DNA of 64,000 nt. It comes from Algisphaera agarilytica. GTDB lineage: Bacteria; Planctomycetota; Phycisphaerae; Phycisphaerales; Phycisphaeraceae. The position numbers and the translations under genes are program-made. Each line of letters opens with the position of its first letter. Positions within the stretch are counted from its first letter, which is position 1. Positions 61,763 through 64,000 of this stretch are shown piece by piece. The stretch is taken from the NCBI RefSeq assembly GCF_014207595.1, contig NZ_JACHGY010000001.1:2858836-2922835 (forward strand), read 5' to 3'. A model generated the notes under the pieces. That model saw only the letters and a program-made list of their open reading frames with translations, was not told the origin of the DNA and searched no databases.

Positions 61763-62542
61763 TTAGGCTTTGGACGACGGCAACGCCGCGCGGACGCCGT
61801 CCCATTCGCGCCAGAGGTCGGTCATCGCCTCGGTGTTGTTGGTTTTCACGTCTTTGTGTTGGGCGCGGAAGATGGCGGCGTAGCGGATGTCGGGGCTGTA
61901 GTTGGGGGCGGCGCCGTGCCAGAGGTTGTGGTGGGTGATGCAGACGTCTCCCGCCTTGCCGGTGATCTGGATCGGGGGTTGGGGCAGGTCGTATTCGAGA
62001 CGCCCGGCCTTGATCGCCTCGGCGCGGTCGGCGGAGCTGAAGTAGTCCGCACACGCCTGGTGCGAGCCGGGCCAGACGGTGAAGTTGCCGCGGAAGGGCT
62101 CGGGCAGGTCGTTGAGCAGCACGACGGCGAGGGCGGTGAAGTTTCGGAGGTAGGTGCCCTTGGGCACGCCGTTGGTGTCGGAGCCGACGCCGTCGAGGTG
62201 GCCGCGGAACTCGCGGGGTTGGTCCTCGGCGATGCGCGGGTAACGCAGAGCGATCTGGACAATCTTGGCGGGCAGGACGTTGCCCGCTCCCATCAACGAT
62301 TCGCACGCCTCGAACACCGGCGACTCATTGAACAGGTCGGTGAGGACGGGCTGCTCTCGCAGGGTGGGGCAGGAGCTGGTCGCGGCGAATTTCCGGAGTT
62401 CGTCGGGGTGTAGGCCGTTGGTGCCGATGTCGTGGTTGATCGCGGCGCGGGCGCGTTCGATCATCGTCGGGGCGATCGCGCCGGGGAGGACGAGGTAGCC
62501 GTCGCGGTGGAAGTCTTGTTTCTGTTGAAGCGTCAGGGGCAT
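61763..62542 (-). CDS. Phytanoyl-CoA dioxygenase (PhyH)-family protein
   Basis: 259 residues. The Fe(II)/2-oxoglutarate fold shows FHRDGYLVLPGAI at the N-terminus, the HxD pair in GHLDGVG, GNFTVWPGSH and the distal His plus Arg in CITHHNLWHGAAPNYSPDIRYAAIFR, so the metal and 2-oxoglutarate residues are kept. PhyH-like proteins hydroxylate very varied substrates; no specific one can be suggested. It lies convergent with the sulfatase, with 21 bp between stop codons. Confidence 0.87.
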   Translation of the reverse strand: MPLTLQQKQDFHRDGYLVLPGAIAPTMIERARAAINHDIGTNGLHPDELRKFAATSSCPTLREQPVLTDLFNESPVFEACESLMGAGNVLPAKIVQIALRYPRIAEDQPREFRGHLDGVGSDTNGVPKGTYLRNFTALAVVLLNDLPEPFRGNFTVWPGSHQACADYFSSADRAEAIKAGRLEYDLPQPPIQITGKAGDVCITHHNLWHGAAPNYSPDIRYAAIFRAQHKDVKTNNTEAMTDLWREWDGVRAALPSSKA

Positions 62543-62590
62543 GGGCTGCTCGCGGAAGGGAGAAGACGCGAGCAGTGTAGGCGAAGCGAT

Positions 62591-64000
62591 TCAGTCGGTG
62601 GGCGTTTCCTGGGCCGAGGGGCCGACCAGGTCGCGGAGGGTCTGGTCGCGGGTCGCCTGTTGCTGGGCGTCCTGCAGCTTGGCGACCAGCTCCTTGAACC
62701 GTGAGTTGTTGCTGCGGGTGGCGGTGTCGCGGGCGATGCCGAGCAATTCTGCGACGGGGATCATCTCGGCGGGGCGGGCGAGGATGTACTCGCCGGGGTT
62801 TTCGTCGTCGGCTTCGAGCAGGTGCAGGTGCCCGGAGTGGTGGAGAGACCGGACCATGGCGGAGACCGCGCGGGCGGGGAGGCCGGTGGTGGTGGTGAGC
62901 TGGGTGAGGCCGAGGGTTTGGCCCCGGTCGAAGGCTTTGGCGAAAGCGGTGGCGACCGCGAGGATGGCCGAGCTGTCGACGATGGCGTCGGACTGGTCGT
63001 CGCTGGGGCGTTGGCGGATGAACCGGCTGCCCTTGACGGTCTGGACGATGTAGCTGATCTCCAGGCCGAAGAGGATGACGATCCAGGTGACGTAGAGCCA
63101 GAGCAGGAATAACGGCACGAGGCCGAGCGAGCCGTAGAGCCTCGAATAACCCACCGCGCGCTGCACGTAGAAGCGGAACCCCAGCTTGCTGAGCTCCCAC
63201 ATGATCGCGGCGACCAGCGCGCCGATGAGCGCCGCGCGGAGCTGGACCTTGGCGGCGGGCAGGAGTTTGTAGATCAGGATGAGCAGCAACCAGGTGGCGG
63301 CGAGCGAGAAAGACGGGGTGAGCAGCTTGAGGAGCCAAGCGCCGCCGGTGACCGTCTGAGCGGTGGCGATCAGTTGGTTGGTGACGTAGAAGCTCAGGGC
63401 CAAGAGGACCGGGCCGAGCGTGATGACGGCCCAGTAGATCGTGACCCGCAGGTGCCAGGGCCGGCCCTGCGGGGCGTGGTACACCCGGTTGAAGCAGTTT
63501 TCGAGCGAGACCACCAGGCTGATCGCGGCCCAGATCAGCAGGGCCAGGCCGACGAGGCCGATGCTGGTGAAGTCGACCGACGCGACCTGGTTCTGCAGGT
63601 TGGTCAGCAGCTGGTCGACGCGGGCCTGGGTTTCCTCGGCGGTGGGCGCGGCGTTGGTGGTCTGGGCGTTGGCGGGCGTGTCGGCCCCATCGGTGCTTGG
63701 GTCGTAAGGCGAAGGGAGGGTGTCGCCCTCGGGGGTCACGACCGGCGGGCCGGGGGCGATGTCCATGTCCTCGGCGGTGTCGTCGATCTCTTCGATCTGG
63801 ATGTCAGACAGCCCGAGGTAGTCGTAGATGGTGTCGCGGAGGTTGCCGCCGACCGACTCGAACCCGCCGAAGGCGTTGAAGACCAACAGCGACAACACGA
63901 ACACGGGGATGAGGCTGAAGATCGTGCGGTAGGTCAGGGCGGCGGCCATTTGCGAGGCGCGGTCTTCGCGGAGCTCGTGGGCGCCGTAGCGGGCGATGCC
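62591..64000 (-). CDS. YihY/BrkB-family membrane protein (5' end cut by window edge)
   Basis: At least 469 residues; the frame is open to base 64000, so codons before the MAAALTYRTIFSLIPV motif lie outside the window and that ATG at 63949 is not the true start. Six helices with the family blocks AALTYRTIFSLIP, NRVYHAPQGRPWHLRV, and YSRLYGSLGLVPLFLLWLYVTWIVILFGLEISY are clear. Between helices 1 and 2 is an unusual Pro/Asp/Thr-rich loop of ~90 residues, and the C-terminus has a ~130-residue soluble winged-helix-like domain. Role unclear (formerly called ribonuclease BN, which is disputed). Confidence 0.87.
   Translation of the reverse strand, partial: GIARYGAHELREDRASQMAAALTYRTIFSLIPVFVLSLLVFNAFGGFESVGGNLRDTIYDYLGLSDIQIEEIDDTAEDMDIAPGPPVVTPEGDTLPSPYDPSTDGADTPANAQTTNAAPTAEETQARVDQLLTNLQNQVASVDFTSIGLVGLALLIWAAISLVVSLENCFNRVYHAPQGRPWHLRVTIYWAVITLGPVLLALSFYVTNQLIATAQTVTGGAWLLKLLTPSFSLAATWLLLILIYKLLPAAKVQLRAALIGALVAAIMWELSKLGFRFYVQRAVGYSRLYGSLGLVPLFLLWLYVTWIVILFGLEISYIVQTVKGSRFIRQRPSDDQSDAIVDSSAILAVATAFAKAFDRGQTLGLTQLTTTTGLPARAVSAMVRSLHHSGHLHLLEADDENPGEYILARPAEMIPVAELLGIARDTATRSNNSRFKELVAKLQDAQQQATRDQTLRDLVGPSAQETPTD

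Noticed and set aside
1-64000. tRNA, rRNA and CRISPR arrays
   Set aside because: No cloverleaf with conserved TTC loop, no rRNA-like stretch and no set of evenly spaced short repeats was found by eye; a covariance search would be decisive.

Overview
The window reads as chromosome from a GC-rich, Gram-negative planctomycete, most likely the class Phycisphaerae. This is inferred from the gene set: several PEP-CTERM-tailed secreted proteins, a prepilin-like protein with an H-X9-DG-type end, a sulfatase, two sialate O-acetylesterase-like enzymes, and LPS and outer-membrane genes (waaA, lptD, AsmA-like, SurA/PpiD-like). No rRNA, tRNA, CRISPR array or transposase gene was seen. Genes are short transcription units on both strands, separated by many small dispersed repeats.

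Layout. 1-5.1 kb: the 3' end of aroB, a PEP-CTERM subtilase-like protein, then ExbD/TolR followed by an unusual CARDB-TonB protein. 5.3-13.6 kb: a two-gene TPR operon, proB, waaA, a small coiled-coil protein, a lone minimal flagellin, a pilin-like protein with a paired palindromic operator, and bioD. 13.6-25.4 kb: a giant AsmA-like protein, a tRNA-binding protein, a SurA/PpiD-like chaperone, lptD, a PmtA-like methyltransferase, and thiS-thiG. 25.4-34.4 kb: tandem sialate O-acetylesterase paralogues, a PD40 lipoprotein, two PEP-CTERM proteins facing each other, a small membrane-anchored protein and a lytic transglycosylase. 34.6-41.4 kb: a HEAT lipoprotein, a UbiA-like protein and the phosphate transporter pstSCAB, whose PstA carries a large extra-membrane insertion. 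41.5-45.6 kb: tmk, a methyltransferase, a zinc-ribbon membrane protein and a ketoacyl synthase with a dispersed repeat inserted in frame.

45.8-49.5 kb holds the most remarkable gene: one polypeptide that reads as 2-oxoacid dehydrogenase E1-alpha, E1-beta, a lipoyl domain and a FabH-type 3-ketoacyl synthase III, with catalytic residues visible in each part. It is divergent from the ketoacyl synthase gene. Together they suggest a machine that decarboxylates a (branched-chain) keto acid and uses the acyl group to prime fatty-acid or polyketide synthesis, perhaps passing it along the lipoyl arm instead of through free acyl-CoA. An AT-rich orphan gene, unlike everything around it, follows directly.

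50.2-64 kb: an 0.9 kb non-coding, repeat-bearing stretch, an MBL-fold hydrolase, a four-helix membrane protein, mnmC, a small membrane protein coupled to a protein of four 75-residue aromatic repeats, a THUMP-like methyltransferase, a TPR lipoprotein, nadE, a sulfatase, a PhyH-like dioxygenase and a truncated YihY/BrkB protein.

Two genome-scale patterns recur. Several families of paired-hairpin dispersed repeats sit between genes, one with two sequence subtypes that keep the same base pairing. Many genes also have a -10-like TANNNT box only 6-10 nt before the start codon, which suggests frequent leaderless transcription.
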